Positions 24,537-33,028 of a DNA stretch of 64,000 nt are shown in pieces. The stretch is from Pyxidicoccus trucidator (GTDB taxonomy: Bacteria; Myxococcota; Myxococcia; Myxococcales; Myxococcaceae). The first letter of the stretch is position 1, and each line of letters opens with the position of its first letter. The translations under genes and the position numbers were made by a program. The notes under the pieces are model-generated. The model was not told the DNA's origin. It searched no databases and saw only the letters and a program-made list of their open reading frames with translations. The DNA is taken from assembly GCF_010894435.1 (NCBI RefSeq), contig NZ_JAAIXZ010000012.1, positions 186,001-250,000 on the forward strand, written 5' to 3'.

Positions 24537-24986
24537 CTACTTCGCCGGCGGGGACAGCACGAGGATGAGCTCCCCGCCCACGTACTTGCCGGCCTTCTGG
24601 TAGACGGCGCCCTGCCGGCCCAGCTCCAAGTCCAGCGTGGGCTGGCGCGGAATGGCCACGCGCACGGTGGCGATGCCGTCCTTCATGCTCAGCAGCTGCA
24701 GCGATGCGTTGCTGCCGCTGGGCAGCTTCAGCTCCGTGGGCTTCGCCGCCGTCACCTCGAGCACCTGGAGCGACAGGCGCTTGAAGGACGTGAAGTTGAA
24801 GTTCTGCTTCTGGAACTGCTCCTTCATCTTCGCCAGCTCGGGGGGCTCCACCTCGGAGCCCTTCTTCGAGGCGAGCACCACCTCCGCCTGCACCTGGACC
24901 TTCTCATCCTGCGCCCGGGCCGCCACCGGCAGCACCAACCCGAGTCCCAGTACGGCCAGCGTCAGCGACACAGCGTGTCTTCTCAC
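24537..24986 (-). CDS. Secreted protein, partner of sigma/anti-sigma operon
   Basis: 149 aa with signal peptide (MRRHAVSLTLAVLGLGLVLP, cleavage near ARAQ). The mature part (VQVQAEVVLASKKGSEVEPP ... FNFTSFKRLSLQVLEV ... TVRVAIPRQPTLDLELGRQG) reads as a small beta-rich periplasmic domain. I recognise no family. The GTG start overlaps the anti-sigma gene stop (GTGA), so it is co-translated with the anti-sigma factor and is a candidate for the periplasmic sensing partner of this sigma system. Confidence 0.75.
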   Translation of the reverse strand: MRRHAVSLTLAVLGLGLVLPVAARAQDEKVQVQAEVVLASKKGSEVEPPELAKMKEQFQKQNFNFTSFKRLSLQVLEVTAAKPTELKLPSGSNASLQLLSMKDGIATVRVAIPRQPTLDLELGRQGAVYQKAGKYVGGELILVLSPPAK

Positions 24987-25633
24987 AGGGGACCTCCCGA
25001 CGGCCGTGGGGCGTCCGTCGCCGGGCGGGAGGGCCGAGGGCCCCCCTTGCCGTCCGGAGACATGCCGCCACCAATCTCCTCCTCCAGCTCCTCATCGTCC
25101 TGCCCGGAGGACGAGGTGTCACCCGGCTCCTCGTCCACCAGCCAGATGATGGTACCCCCGTTGTCGGTCTCCATCACCACCGGCGCCACGCGGGCGTTCT
25201 GGTAGGGCTGGATGGCCTTCACCGTCATGCGCTCGGCCGCGTAGCCCACCGGCGCCCTGTCGCTCAGCAGGAGCGGCAGGCCCACCAGCACCAGCACGGC
25301 GGCGGTGGCCAGCGACGAGAGCATCGCCGTGCGCTGGTAGAGGAACATCTCCGACAGCGCCAGCTTCATCCGCTCCAGCAGGGGCGGCTTCTCCGGCGTC
25401 ACCCGGGCCATGACCTTCTGGGTGAAGTCCTTGAAGTCCACGTCGTCCACGGCCATGTCCAGGCCCACCCGGAGCAGGCCCGACTCGGCGCGCAGGTCCG
25501 CCGCGCGGCCCGTGCAGTCGCGGCAGGCGGACAGGTGACGCTCGACGTTGACGCGCTCCGCGGGCGTCACCTCCCCGTCGACGTAGGGGGAGAGCATCGG
25601 TACGAAACGCTCACACGCGGGATTTCCGGCCAT
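24983..25633 (-). CDS. Anti-sigma factor with zinc-finger (zf-HC2) and membrane helix
   Basis: 216 aa. The N terminus carries the zinc anti-sigma signature HLSACRDC (HxxxCxxC) with an upstream His/Cys region (CERFVPMLSPYVDGE). One membrane helix lies at about 105-125 (AMLSSLATAAVLVLVGLPLL), then an outer segment rich in Glu and Gly. Such proteins hold an ECF sigma factor at the membrane until a signal releases it. It follows the ECF sigma gene by 73 bp and overlaps the next gene by 4 bp. I use the ATG at 25633; a GTG at 25642 is nearly as good. Confidence 0.88.
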   Translation of the reverse strand: MAGNPACERFVPMLSPYVDGEVTPAERVNVERHLSACRDCTGRAADLRAESGLLRVGLDMAVDDVDFKDFTQKVMARVTPEKPPLLERMKLALSEMFLYQRTAMLSSLATAAVLVLVGLPLLLSDRAPVGYAAERMTVKAIQPYQNARVAPVVMETDNGGTIIWLVDEEPGDTSSSGQDDEELEEEIGGGMSPDGKGGPRPSRPATDAPRPSGGPL

Positions 25634-25706
25634 GACCTTCACCCTGCTTCCTGGTGGGGGATGCGCGAATTGGGACGGAGCGTGCCCTCAGATATTCGAG
25701 GCCCGC

Positions 25707-26333
25707 TCACTCGTTCCCCACTCCGCTCTTCGCCTCGTCCAACTCCAGGTATTCACTCAGGATTTTCTGAACCTTGGCCCGGGCATGGAAGAGGCGGCTC
25801 ATCACCGTGCCTTTCGGGATATCCAAGGTCCGGGCCAGGTCCTCGTAGGACATGCCCTCGATCTCCCGCAGCAGGAGGATGGCGCGGTGCTTCTCCGGCA
25901 CGGTGGCCAGGGCCTCCTGGATTTTCTCCGCCAATTCGCGGCGCAGGGCGCTCTTCTGGGGGTTGGTGCCCAGCCGGCTGCCGAGCGCGCCAATGCGGGC
26001 CTCGGACAGGTCCATCGCCTGGTTCTCGTCGAACTCGACGACCTCACCGCCTCCGCCGCGCTTGCGAATCACGTCAATGCAGATGTTGACGGTGATGCGG
26101 TAGAGCCAGGTGTAGAAGGACGAGTCGCCCTTGAAGTGGTCCAGGTACTTGTAGACCTTGACGAACGCCTCCTGGGAGACGTCCATGGACTCTTCCTTGT
26201 CCTTCAGCATGCCCAGGGCAACGGCGTACACCTTGCGCTGGTAACGCTCGACGAGGAGCTTGAATGCGCGTTGGTCGCCGCTCCGGACGCGCTTGACGAG
26301 TGTAAGGTCGTCGGTTGCCAATGGGTGCGGCAA
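25707..26333 (-). CDS. ECF (RpoE-type) RNA polymerase sigma factor
   Basis: 208 aa sigma-70 family member with regions 2 and 4 only. Region 2: FKLLVERYQRKVYAVALGML, SQEAFVKVYKYLDHF and FYTWLYRITVNICIDVIRK (core binding and -10 recognition). Region 4: VPEKHRAILLLREIEGMSYE, DLARTLDIPKGTVMSRLFHA (helix-turn-helix for -35). The frame offers only TTG starts (26333 or 26321), neither with a strong RBS. It heads an operon with the zinc anti-sigma factor. It resembles the RpoE1-type sigma factors of Myxococcus, but I have not verified orthology. Confidence 0.93.
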   Translation of the reverse strand: MPHPLATDDLTLVKRVRSGDQRAFKLLVERYQRKVYAVALGMLKDKEESMDVSQEAFVKVYKYLDHFKGDSSFYTWLYRITVNICIDVIRKRGGGGEVVEFDENQAMDLSEARIGALGSRLGTNPQKSALRRELAEKIQEALATVPEKHRAILLLREIEGMSYEDLARTLDIPKGTVMSRLFHARAKVQKILSEYLELDEAKSGVGNE

Positions 26334-26397
26334 CGTACCACAAGCCGGCGCCCGCCATAGAGATTCGCGCGGGCGGGGGGTCCGCTGGTGGGCGACC

Positions 26398-27333
26398 CTA
26401 GAGGCTCACGAGCGCGGCCACCATGAGGGCGATGGCGGCCAGGGCCAGCACCGCCCCGAAGGCCGCCCGGTCCCAGTTGGCGTCGGCCACGGCGCCGTCC
26501 TCTTCGTTGGAGCGGAAACGATGGAGGACGTTCCAGAGCATCATCGGCCCCAGGCGGCGGTTCCTCGCCCGCTTCCGGAGCGCCTCCTCCGGGTCCTCCT
26601 CCTCTTCATGGGCCTCGCGGGACTCCAGGGCCACGGGGACGGCCGTGCCGCGAAGCGCCTCGGAGCTCCGGGCGCCAGCCTGGAGGGACAGCGCCTGGTC
26701 GGCCGGTCGGTCCACCGACGAAGCGTCCTGCCTCGCGGCGGCCTCCGAGTGGCGGACCTCGGGGGGTGGCTCCAGGCGGACGCTGGCGGCGCGCTCGCGG
26801 GCCTCGTCGGGGCCCCGGGCGTTCAGCACCCACATGCCCCGGTCCACGCCGTCCTTCGCGGTGTTCGCATCGCGCAGGCCGGCGAAGCCCTGGCCCTCCA
26901 GCGCCTCCTTGAAGGCGGCCTTCGCCTCCTCTTGAGGGGGCTTGCCCGCGGCGGCCTCGGCATAGGCGGCGAAGAAGGCCCACAGGCGGGTGGCGCGCTC
27001 GGAGCCGGAGAGCTGGGACGGCTTGAGGTGCGCGGAGAGCAGGGCCGCGTCGTTGCCGAAGCGGTGGGCGAGGTCCTCCTGCCCGGCCACCTCCTCCAGG
27101 CCCGGCGGCACCAATTCCTCCACGGACTTCACCGGGGGGCGCTCATCACCCGCCAGGGGCGGACGGCCCGGCGGCGGCGCCTGCTGGGTGCGGAAGTTGT
27201 CGTCCCGGCCCGGGCGGGCCCCGCCGTCGAGCACCTGGGGGATGCCCCCCTTGGGGAAGCCGGAGCGCTCCGTGCCGCCAACGAGCGTCGGGAGGAGGCG
27301 GGCGAGCGCGGAGGGGATTCGGAAGGAGGACAT
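26398..27333 (-). CDS. Tail-anchored protein of unknown function
   Basis: 311 aa. Mostly hydrophilic and Ala/Pro/Glu-rich, with a probable helical domain at about 75-150 (LEEVAGQEDLAHRFGNDAAL, then ATRLWAFFAAYAEAAAG), followed by an acidic and basic stretch (HEEEEDPEEALRKRARNRRL). The C terminus is a single hydrophobic helix (FGAVLALAAIALMVAALVSL), indicating a tail anchor in the inner membrane. No signal peptide and no recognised family; the N-terminal 60 residues are disordered. Monocistronic by spacing. It lies just upstream of the ECF sigma gene but 64 bp separate them. Confidence 0.65.
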   Translation of the reverse strand: MSSFRIPSALARLLPTLVGGTERSGFPKGGIPQVLDGGARPGRDDNFRTQQAPPPGRPPLAGDERPPVKSVEELVPPGLEEVAGQEDLAHRFGNDAALLSAHLKPSQLSGSERATRLWAFFAAYAEAAAGKPPQEEAKAAFKEALEGQGFAGLRDANTAKDGVDRGMWVLNARGPDEARERAASVRLEPPPEVRHSEAAARQDASSVDRPADQALSLQAGARSSEALRGTAVPVALESREAHEEEEDPEEALRKRARNRRLGPMMLWNVLHRFRSNEEDGAVADANWDRAAFGAVLALAAIALMVAALVSL

Positions 27334-27513
27334 GGAGATGCCTCACCAGCCGGCGGAGAAGAGGGGAGGAGTGGCGTCCGGCCCCGGCGCTTCCGAGCCT
27401 AACGCAGGCGGAAGCGCCGCGCCGTTACGGGGTATTTCGGCGCCGGTGCTGTCGCCTCCAGGTCCCATCTCCCGGATTGTCGGGCGGAACGAGTCCGGGG
27501 TTGCGGCGGGGGG

Positions 27514-28056
27514 CTACTCGCCCTCGCGCTCGACTTCGATGGGCGTCGTCATTCCGTTCGAATCCAGACGGACGCGGTAGACGGCGTTCTGCCCGTCCCC
27601 GTCGAAGTCGCCGCGCGCGAGGCAGGACACCTCGGGCTCGCCCACGGGGCTCTCCTGCACCACCACCTCATACTGGAAGCGGACCTCCTCGCCCGGCTCG
27701 AAGCCGATGTGCACGAAGGGCTCCTCCTTGGGGAAGGGCACCGGCACGCCGCCTTTCGGCACTTCCTTCGGAGTGGGGCCCGCGGCGGGGTACGTGCCGT
27801 GCTCGTCCCGGTAGCTCTGCACCGCGTCACACAGGGCGAGCACGTTGACGCGCGCCTCCGTGTCGGTGGGCGGCTCGGGCTTGAAGAGGCCGCCGCCCCG
27901 GTTGTCGGGGGTCAGCCCCTCGCCCAGCGAGCGCATGCCCCGGTAGTAGAGCCAGCCCCAGACCGCGAGGACGAGCACGGCCAGGCCAGCGCCGATGAGG
28001 AGGAGCTTCTTCCGCGAGCCCCCACGTGAAGTCCCCGGCGAGTTCGAAGTGGACAT
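27514..28056 (-). CDS. Pseudopilin-like membrane-anchored protein
   Basis: 180 aa. A basic N terminus (GGSRKKLLLIGAGLAVLVLA) leads into one membrane helix. The outer domain has VNVLALCDAVQSYRDEHGTY, reminiscent of the alpha-helix/beta start of type IV pilin-like or pseudopilin domains (residues with TYP), then a beta-rich region and ARGDFDGDGQNAVYRV, a DxDxDG-like calcium loop. It lacks the canonical prepilin peptidase site, so it is not a classical pilin. It sits 6 bp after hemF's end in the same direction and is likely cotranscribed with it. Confidence 0.65.
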   Translation of the reverse strand: MSTSNSPGTSRGGSRKKLLLIGAGLAVLVLAVWGWLYYRGMRSLGEGLTPDNRGGGLFKPEPPTDTEARVNVLALCDAVQSYRDEHGTYPAAGPTPKEVPKGGVPVPFPKEEPFVHIGFEPGEEVRFQYEVVVQESPVGEPEVSCLARGDFDGDGQNAVYRVRLDSNGMTTPIEVEREGE

Positions 28057-28062
28057 GCGCGC

Positions 28063-28971
28063 TCAGCCTCCCTGGCCTGCCCAGTCACGCGGGTGGCGGA
28101 GCACCTCCACCAGCCGCGCCTCCCAGGAGCCGGGCTCGGGGTGGTGGTCATAGCGCCAGCGGGCCTGGGGCGGCAGGGACATGAGGATGGACTCGGTGCG
28201 CCCGCGCGTCTCCAGGCCGAAGACGGTGCCCCGGTCATAGACGAGGTTGAACTCCACGTAGCGCCCGCGCCGCACCTCCTGCCAGAAGCGCTGCGCGTCC
28301 GTGAAGGGCGTGTCCTTGCGGCGCTCGGCGATGGGCAGGTAGGCGTCGAGGAAGGCCCGGCCGCAGTCCTGGACGAAGGCGAACTCGCGCTCCAGCTCCC
28401 CGCCCATGTTCTCGAAGAAGATGCCGCCCACGCCGCGCGTCTCCTCGCGGTGGCGCAGGTGGAAGTACCTGTCACACGCGGCCTTGAAGCGCGGGTAGTA
28501 CGCCGCGTCGTGCCTGTCACACGCGGCCTGGTGCGTGCGGTGGAAGTGCGCCGCGTCCTCCTCATAGAGGTAGTACGGCGTCAGGTCCGCGCCGCCGCCG
28601 AACCACGCCTTCCCGCCCTGGTGGATGAAGCGGTAGTTGGCGTGCACGGTGGGCACGTGCGGGTTGCGCGGGTGGAGCACCAGGGAGACGCCGCCCGCCC
28701 AGAAGTGGCGGCCCTCGCCCTGGAGCTTCTGGGCGAACTGCTCCTCCAACTCGCCGAACACCACGGACGTGTTGACGCCGGCCTTCTCCAGCACGGCGCC
28801 GTCCTCCAGCACGCGGCTGCGCCCGCCGCCCCCGCCGGGACGGGTCCACGCGTCCTCGCGAAAGCGCGCCGTGCCGTCCAGCCGCTCCAGCGCGCCGCAG
28901 ATTTCGTCCTGCAGCGTCTGGGTGAAGGCGGCCATCCGCTGCTTGAGGCTCTCCACGTCCACCGTCGTCAT
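28063..28971 (-). CDS. hemF: Oxygen-dependent coproporphyrinogen-III oxidase
   Basis: 302 aa, the usual HemF length. It converts coproporphyrinogen III to protoporphyrinogen IX with O2 in haem synthesis. Diagnostic segments: WTRPGGGGGRSRVLEDGAV, EKAGVNTSVVFGEL, FWAGGVSLVLHPRNPHVPTV, HANYRFI, WFGGGADLTPYYLYEEDAAH, RGVGGIFFENMGG and RYVEFNLVYDRGTVFGLETR, plus the YDHHPEPGSWEARL end. The conserved His and Asp residues of the active site are in place. The ATG at 28971 is preceded by GGAGGGCGC. An aerobic enzyme fits an obligately aerobic host. Downstream of a short gene remnant. Confidence 0.97.
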   Translation of the reverse strand: MTTVDVESLKQRMAAFTQTLQDEICGALERLDGTARFREDAWTRPGGGGGRSRVLEDGAVLEKAGVNTSVVFGELEEQFAQKLQGEGRHFWAGGVSLVLHPRNPHVPTVHANYRFIHQGGKAWFGGGADLTPYYLYEEDAAHFHRTHQAACDRHDAAYYPRFKAACDRYFHLRHREETRGVGGIFFENMGGELEREFAFVQDCGRAFLDAYLPIAERRKDTPFTDAQRFWQEVRRGRYVEFNLVYDRGTVFGLETRGRTESILMSLPPQARWRYDHHPEPGSWEARLVEVLRHPRDWAGQGG

Positions 28972-28993
28972 GCGCCCTCCGGGGGCCGGCCGC

Positions 28994-29109
28994 TCAGAAG
29001 CCCGTCAGCACGAAGAGGTCGGCCTGCCCGTTGATGGCGTACACCATCTTCTTGCCGTCCGGGGAGACATCCAGACTCTTCGCGGCGAACTCGTCGTGCA
29101 CCGGGCCCG
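28994..29109 (-). pseudogene. C-terminal remnant of a beta-propeller (PD40/WD-like) gene
   Basis: Between the end of the secreted gene at 29110 and hemF, the frame ending at 28994 reads HDEFAAKSLDVSPDGKKMVY, then AINGQADLFVLTGF and a stop. The SPDGKKMVYAINGQADLF pattern is a typical PD40/TolB-like propeller blade end. No start, no full domain. I interpret it as the leftover tail of a lost gene; a short translated ORF is possible but unlikely. Confidence 0.5.
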
Positions 29110-29850
29110 TCACTCCGCGGGCGCTTCGAAGTCCACGGGAGGTACGGCAGGTGCCATCTGACCCGCGGCGTCGAAGGCCTCGATTCGGGCGCGGTAGCTG
29201 CGCCCGTCCTCCATGGCGAAGGTGCCGCTGCACGCCTCGTGGCCGATGAAGGCGGTGTTGTTGTGGACGGGCACCACGTAGTGCTGGGCGCTGGGGCCGG
29301 GCCGGCGCGACTCCAGCTTCACCACGAGGTAGGCGGGGCTCTCCTCGCGCAGCGACAGGTTGAGCCGGACGAAGCGGGCGGTGCCCTGGGCGCTGCGGCG
29401 CAGGAAGCCCTCGGAGACGGCGGGCCGCTTGAGCCAGCGCGGGGCGTGGCCGTCAGCGCCCTTGCCGGTGCGCCACTCGGGCAGCACGGTGCTGGGGCCG
29501 TTGAGCACCATGACGTTGGGCAGCGCCTCGTCCACCCGCAGCGTGTACCGGGTGTCCGGCTGCAGCTTCCCGTCCACCTTGAGGACGACGGTGACGCGGC
29601 CCAGGCTGCTCTCCCAGCCGCGCAGTGCCTTCACCTCCACCACGTGCTTGTCGGCCACCAGCCGCAGCTTCTTTCCCACCAGCGCGGCCACCTGCGGGCG
29701 CGCGGTGCCCACGCCCTCCAGCAGGAAGCGCGTGTTGGTGGGGACGACGGCGCCCGGCGTGGGGAACAGCTGCACGCCGTCCCCCAGGCACTGGGCGGAA
29801 GCAGAGGAGGCGCACAGCAGCACGAGCAACGGCACGAGGATTCGGAGCAC
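29110..29850 (-). CDS. Secreted protein of unknown function
   Basis: 246 aa. The GTG at 29850 gives MLRILVPLLVLLCASSASAQ, a signal peptide with AQC cleavage area, and GGGGG lies ten bases upstream. The mature protein is beta-rich: QLFPTPGAVVPTNTRFLLEG, RVTVVLKVDGKLQPDTRYTL, ARFVRLNLSLREESPAYLVV, SYRARIEAFDAAGQMAP. These look like two Ig-like/fibronectin-like sandwich domains. No recognised family. The open frame extends upstream of 29850 without plausible starts. Confidence 0.7.
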   Translation of the reverse strand: MLRILVPLLVLLCASSASAQCLGDGVQLFPTPGAVVPTNTRFLLEGVGTARPQVAALVGKKLRLVADKHVVEVKALRGWESSLGRVTVVLKVDGKLQPDTRYTLRVDEALPNVMVLNGPSTVLPEWRTGKGADGHAPRWLKRPAVSEGFLRRSAQGTARFVRLNLSLREESPAYLVVKLESRRPGPSAQHYVVPVHNNTAFIGHEACSGTFAMEDGRSYRARIEAFDAAGQMAPAVPPVDFEAPAE

Positions 29851-29924
29851 GATACCCCCGAGTCTGCGCCGGGCCGGGCCGCGAGGCCAGCGCCTGCCCG
29901 TCGGATATCCGCCGCGACGGGGAC

Positions 29925-30302
29925 TCAGCCCGCGGAACCCGGGGCCGGAGCGGAAGCGCGGTCTCCAGGAGGGGGGCGCTCGGCGGACAGCACGGCCAGC
30001 TCCTGGGCCAGCCGCTGGAGCTGCCGGCGCTGCTCGGCCACCTGGAGGCTGAGGCGGAAGAGCATCCACACGAGCCCGCCACACACCACGAAGAAGAGCG
30101 CGGAGGGGGCGTAGTAGATGCCCATCGCCGCGGCGAGAGTATCGATGGCGTTACGCCAGAGCGCCAGCCCCGCCGTCAGCAGGGACACCAGCAGCCAGCT
30201 GAAGGTGTGGTGCTCCGACGTGCGCCGACGCCGCGCCGACAGGAGGACGGCCACGGCGAAGGCGGCGGAGAAGACCAGGACGATGATGCTGGACCGGCTC
30301 AT
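29925..30302 (-). CDS. DUF2304 membrane protein
   Basis: 125 aa with three hydrophobic helices: IIVLVFSAAFAVAVLLSARR, FSWLLVSLLTAGLALWRNAI and PSALFFVVCGGLVWMLFRLS, followed by a coiled-coil-like tail (QVAEQRRQLQRLAQELAVLS). DUF2304 proteins are commonly encoded next to polyprenyl-phosphate mannosyltransferase-like GT2 genes, as here; their stop codons lie 2-3 bp apart. It probably helps anchor or regulate the glycosyltransferase at the inner membrane. Confidence 0.85.
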   Translation of the reverse strand: MSRSSIIVLVFSAAFAVAVLLSARRRRTSEHHTFSWLLVSLLTAGLALWRNAIDTLAAAMGIYYAPSALFFVVCGGLVWMLFRLSLQVAEQRRQLQRLAQELAVLSAERPPPGDRASAPAPGSAG

Positions 30303-30304
30303 GC

Positions 30305-31000
30305 TCACACCGCCCGGAAGCGCTCCATGAAGAGGGCGAAGGACACCTTGGCCATGTAGAAGGTCGACCGCCACGGCGTGAGCGAGCTCACCCCCGCGCG
30401 GCGCGAGCGCATCTTCACGGGCACCTCCACGATGGGGAAGCGCTGCCGCGACGCCATCAGCACGCTCTCCGGCTCCGGATAGTCGTGCGGGAAGTGGGTG
30501 GAGAAGTAGCGGATGGCCCGGGGGCCGAAGCCGCGGAAGCCCGACGTGGGGTCCGTGATTCGCTGCCGGCACAGGGACGACAGCAGGCGGGAGATGAGCC
30601 CGCTGCCGAAGCGGCGCAGCCACGTGGAGCGGAAGCTCTCCACCCCGGCGAAGCGGCTGCCCACCACCAGCTCCGCGCCTCCCTCCAGGGCCTTCAGCAG
30701 CGCGGGCACGCTGTGCGGGTCATGCTGGCCGTCGCCGTCCATGCGCACCACGCGGGAGTACCCGTGGCGCAGCGCGTACAGCAGCCCGGTGGCCTCGGCC
30801 GCCGCGACGCCCAGGTTGATGGGGTGGCGCACCACCCGCGCGCCGCCCTCCCTGGCCCGCTCCGACGTCTCGTCGCGCGAGCCGTCATCCACCACCGCCA
30901 CGTCCACGTCCGGCAGCTCCCGCCGGAGCTCGGTGACGACGTCGGCGATGCAGGCCTCCTCGTTGTAGGCCAGTAGGACGATGAGCGTTCCCGCACCCAT
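30305..31000 (-). CDS. Family 2 glycosyltransferase (polyprenyl-phosphate mannosyltransferase-like)
   Basis: 231 aa GT-A fold enzyme. It opens with TLIVLLAYNEEACIADVVTE, then the nucleotide-sugar motif VAVVDDGSRDET, the Mg-binding RMDGDGQHDP and LVVGSRFAG. This is the layout of dolichol/undecaprenyl-phosphate mannose (or glucose) synthases, which charge a lipid carrier in the inner membrane. A DUF2304 gene follows directly. The ATG at 31000 is preceded by GAAGGGGG. It is divergent from the 595 aa membrane protein with a 118-bp promoter region between them. Confidence 0.92.
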   Translation of the reverse strand: MGAGTLIVLLAYNEEACIADVVTELRRELPDVDVAVVDDGSRDETSERAREGGARVVRHPINLGVAAAEATGLLYALRHGYSRVVRMDGDGQHDPHSVPALLKALEGGAELVVGSRFAGVESFRSTWLRRFGSGLISRLLSSLCRQRITDPTSGFRGFGPRAIRYFSTHFPHDYPEPESVLMASRQRFPIVEVPVKMRSRRAGVSSLTPWRSTFYMAKVSFALFMERFRAV

Positions 31001-31118
31001 GGCCCCCTTCTCGCCGGAAAATCCCCACCGGGCAACAAGGGGGCGGTCTTCCTGCCTTGTGCGTGCGGATGCGACACGGCTTGGCGGGCCCCCGGACATG
31101 GGATAGGAGCCGCGCTTC

Positions 31119-32906
31119 GTGTCGGACTCCTCTGCCCCACAGCCCTCCCCTCCTCTCGCGGTGCCTCCACGTGGGCTCGGGCCGCTGTGTCTCCTGCTGC
31201 TCCTGTGGCTGTTGCCCGGAGCCCTGGCGAGCGTGCTCCGGGCCGCCCTGGGGCTGCCGCTGTGGGTGGGCGCCGGAGCCGGTGTCGCGGTGGCCGGCTT
31301 CGTCACCTGGAAGGTGCTGGCGGACCTGCGCCCCTGGCCGACGCATGCGCCGCTCGCCGTCCTCCAGGCGCTCTACGTCGCCGTGGCGCTGGGGGTGACG
31401 TGGCGGATGCTGGGCATCCCCGCCATGCAGGGGCTGGTCAGCACCGGGGGTGGCGACGCCGGCAACCACGCCGCGCTGCGGGCGGACTTCGTCACCCGCG
31501 TGCCCGGCACCTACCAGGGCTTCACCACCTTCCACACGGTGACGTATGGGCTGGAGCGGCTCTTCGGCCTGGATGCCTTCACCAGCTTCCGCGCCGGCTT
31601 CTACCTCGTGCCCGCCGTGCTCGCGCTGGCGCTCGTCGCGGGCCTGGAAGTCATGGCCGGGCGGCTGTGGCGCTCGGGGCTGGCGCTGGTGGCGGCGCAG
31701 GTGACGCTGCTGGTGGCCACCGCCGTGGGGTGGCCCCTGCTGCTGCTGCGGCTGCTGCACTACCACCAGGCCGACGGCTTCTACGCGCACCTCTTCGGAC
31801 TGGTGCCGCTGGTGCTGGCGTGGCTCGCCTACGGGCTCCCGCGGACGGCCTGGGTGCGGTGCGCCGCGCTCGCGGTGTTCACCGTGTTCTACCGGTACAC
31901 GTACGGGCTGAACCTGGGGGACTTCCTCTTCACCGGAGGCGTGCTCGTCCTGCTGGAGGGCCCCCGCCTCGCGCCGGGACTGCGCCGCTGGGCGTGGCCG
32001 GTGGGCTTCGCGCTCCTCGCCGCCGCCGGGTACGCGTACTGGCGACTCCTGCCCCTGGCCCACATCAGCGGCGGCTTCGTGCCGCACGGCTACGAGCGCG
32101 CGCTGCGGGTGCAGTGCTGGACGGTGGTGGGACTGCTCGTCGTGCGCTTCATGCCGCCGCGAGGCGAGGGCGTCGAGCGGCGGCTGCTCGACTTCGCCCT
32201 GCTCTTCGCGGGCGTCAACGCGGCCGTGCAATTGGCCTACCTCGGGGCGAAGCTGCCCATCGACTACTACTTCCTCAAGTACGGGCTGCACGCGGTGGTG
32301 CTGCTGCTGGGCGCCGTCAGCCTCGTCGCCAGCAGCCGCGTGGGCGGCGCGCTGCTCCGTGCGGAGTCGCCGCGCGCCCGGGTGTGGAGCGTGGGGCTGG
32401 CGGTGCTCCTCACCGTCATGCTCGTGGAGGTGACGCGCGGGTGGGGCCGGGCCTTCAAGGCCTACGACGCGAGCTACGAGGAGCGCGTGCGCGGCCAGCC
32501 GCCCTTCCAGCTCCTGGAGCCGCTGGAGGACCGGGGCGCCACCGCCCTCGTCCGCGCCGTGCTGCGCGACGGGGGCAAGCGCTTCGGCGGCCTGCTGAGC
32601 CCGTCCTGGCCCCGGGTGAACTTCTCCAACGTCGCGCTGGGCTGGGTGCCGGACGACTGGCAGGCCCGCAACGGCCACTGGACGCTGTTCGAGACGGGCG
32701 GAGTGCGCGAGGGCCCGGACACCTGCGTCTTCTGGGAGGCCTCCGAGGCGGACTGGCCGGGCTACCAGCGAATCACCTCCGACGGCTTCCCTGGCCTGGA
32801 GGCCCGCGTCCGGAAGCTCCACGCCATGCCCGACAAGGTGTGCCGGGAATACGCCGCGCCGTGGGTGACGGGCGGCCTGCGGACCCTCTGCTACCGCTGC
32901 GACTGA
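31119..32906 (+). CDS. Polytopic membrane protein, GT-C-like, unknown
   Basis: 595 aa with about ten hydrophobic helices over residues 20-440 (for example LGPLCLLLLLWLLPGALASV and GPRLAPGLRRWAWPVGFALL) and a soluble C-terminal domain of about 150 residues (PWVTGGLRTLCYRCD end). The loop GDAGNHAALRADFVTRVPGT between early helices contains Asp/His residues of the kind used by lipid-linked-sugar GT-C glycosyltransferases; I cannot assign a family. The GTG start follows AGGAGCCGCGCTTC. Divergent to the GT2/DUF2304 pair, it may belong to the same surface glycan pathway. Confidence 0.7.
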   Translation: MSDSSAPQPSPPLAVPPRGLGPLCLLLLLWLLPGALASVLRAALGLPLWVGAGAGVAVAGFVTWKVLADLRPWPTHAPLAVLQALYVAVALGVTWRMLGIPAMQGLVSTGGGDAGNHAALRADFVTRVPGTYQGFTTFHTVTYGLERLFGLDAFTSFRAGFYLVPAVLALALVAGLEVMAGRLWRSGLALVAAQVTLLVATAVGWPLLLLRLLHYHQADGFYAHLFGLVPLVLAWLAYGLPRTAWVRCAALAVFTVFYRYTYGLNLGDFLFTGGVLVLLEGPRLAPGLRRWAWPVGFALLAAAGYAYWRLLPLAHISGGFVPHGYERALRVQCWTVVGLLVVRFMPPRGEGVERRLLDFALLFAGVNAAVQLAYLGAKLPIDYYFLKYGLHAVVLLLGAVSLVASSRVGGALLRAESPRARVWSVGLAVLLTVMLVEVTRGWGRAFKAYDASYEERVRGQPPFQLLEPLEDRGATALVRAVLRDGGKRFGGLLSPSWPRVNFSNVALGWVPDDWQARNGHWTLFETGGVREGPDTCVFWEASEADWPGYQRITSDGFPGLEARVRKLHAMPDKVCREYAAPWVTGGLRTLCYRCD

Positions 32907-33028
32907 GGAGGCACGTCCCTCCCTGCGATATGCGTCGTGCGTCCGTGCGTTTTCCGGGTGTCCGGCAACGCGTCCCCAGGGCCGCCGGAACCCTTGCTGC
33001 TCAGGGCCAGGGAAACGAGGTGGGTGTC

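Noticed and set aside
30885..32822. 645-residue minus-strand frame opposite the membrane protein gene
   Set aside because: Low-complexity shadow (runs of Gln, His, Arg, Glu); the plus strand carries a coherent polytopic protein with a start and RBS.
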